Source of the DNA: an uncultured Rubritalea sp. | GTDB taxonomy: Bacteria > Verrucomicrobiota > Verrucomicrobiia > Verrucomicrobiales > Akkermansiaceae | Reading direction: 5' to 3' | DNA: 7,136 bases | Assembly (NCBI GenBank): GCA_937951395.1 | Contig: CALFBV010000038.1 | Span: 1-7,136, forward strand | In this document: one piece after another, positions 7,091-7,136 of the stretch | Layout of the letters: every line of letters starts with the position of its first letter | Numbering within the stretch: position 1 is the first letter of the stretch | Position numbers and translations under genes: made by a program | Notes under the pieces: model-generated | The model's database searches: none | Told to the model about the DNA's origin: nothing | The model's input: only the letters and a program-made list of their open reading frames with translations

Positions 7091-7136
7091 ACCTCCCACC
7101 TCCCACCTCCTAACCTCCTAACCTCCTAACCTCCTA
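7091..7136. repeat. Tandem repeat: two ACCTCCC heptamers then four ACCTCCTA octamers, cut by the window edge
   Basis: From 7091 the plus strand reads two ACCTCCC units (7091-7104) and then four perfect ACCTCCTA units (7105-7136), ending exactly at the last base, so the array may continue. The minus strand is G-rich, built of TAGGAGGT and GGGAGGT units. Heptamer and octamer versions side by side suggest growth by slippage. A C-rich run (CCCCCTCCC, 7069-7077) sits just before it. No gene is visible in it. Confidence 0.9.

Noticed and set aside
7091..7136. CRISPR array
   Set aside because: The units are 7-8 bases with no spacers and no cas genes nearby; this is a simple tandem repeat.

Overview
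The window looks like bacterial chromosome, most likely from the Verrucomicrobiota (perhaps the Verrucomicrobiae). The placement is an inference from three things: a proline-rich FtsH-like N-terminus, a DUF5069-type protein, and a giant ABC transporter of a TerB/FHA-like/ABC/ABC2 type. Most starts also lack a Shine-Dalgarno sequence. No marker gene in the window fixes the lineage.

Layout. Positions 1-566 (minus strand) hold the N-terminal part of a membrane protein, best read as the metalloprotease FtsH; it runs off the left edge. A 202-base divergent intergenic region (567-768) follows, with A/T tracts and three CTCTCTRG direct repeats. Next is one very large plus-strand gene (769-4314), a single-chain half-transporter that joins cytoplasmic sensing or adaptor modules to an ABC ATPase and an ABCG-like membrane domain. 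It converges on a compact minus-strand cluster, read in transcription order as: a DUF5069 protein (6858-6424), dihydroorotase pyrC (6410-5397) and GTP 3',8-cyclase moaA (5386-4382). The gaps are 13 and 10 bases, so these three are very probably one operon. The right end (6859-7136) is AT-rich and non-coding. It carries a possible promoter, a 10-bp inverted repeat and a G-rich/C-rich tandem repeat that runs to the last base of the window.

How the genes relate. PyrC makes dihydroorotate for pyrimidine synthesis. MoaA performs the first step of molybdenum cofactor synthesis from GTP. The DUF5069 protein has no known function. Their co-transcription is not explained by a shared pathway. The ABC protein is probably an independent envelope transporter; its substrate cannot be read from the sequence. 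FtsH and the ABC gene share only a divergent control region.

Nothing here amounts to a clear new defence or mobile system. The most noteworthy items are the architecture of the ABC protein, the terminal octamer repeat, the lack of Shine-Dalgarno sequences, and possible start-stop coupling at pyrC.
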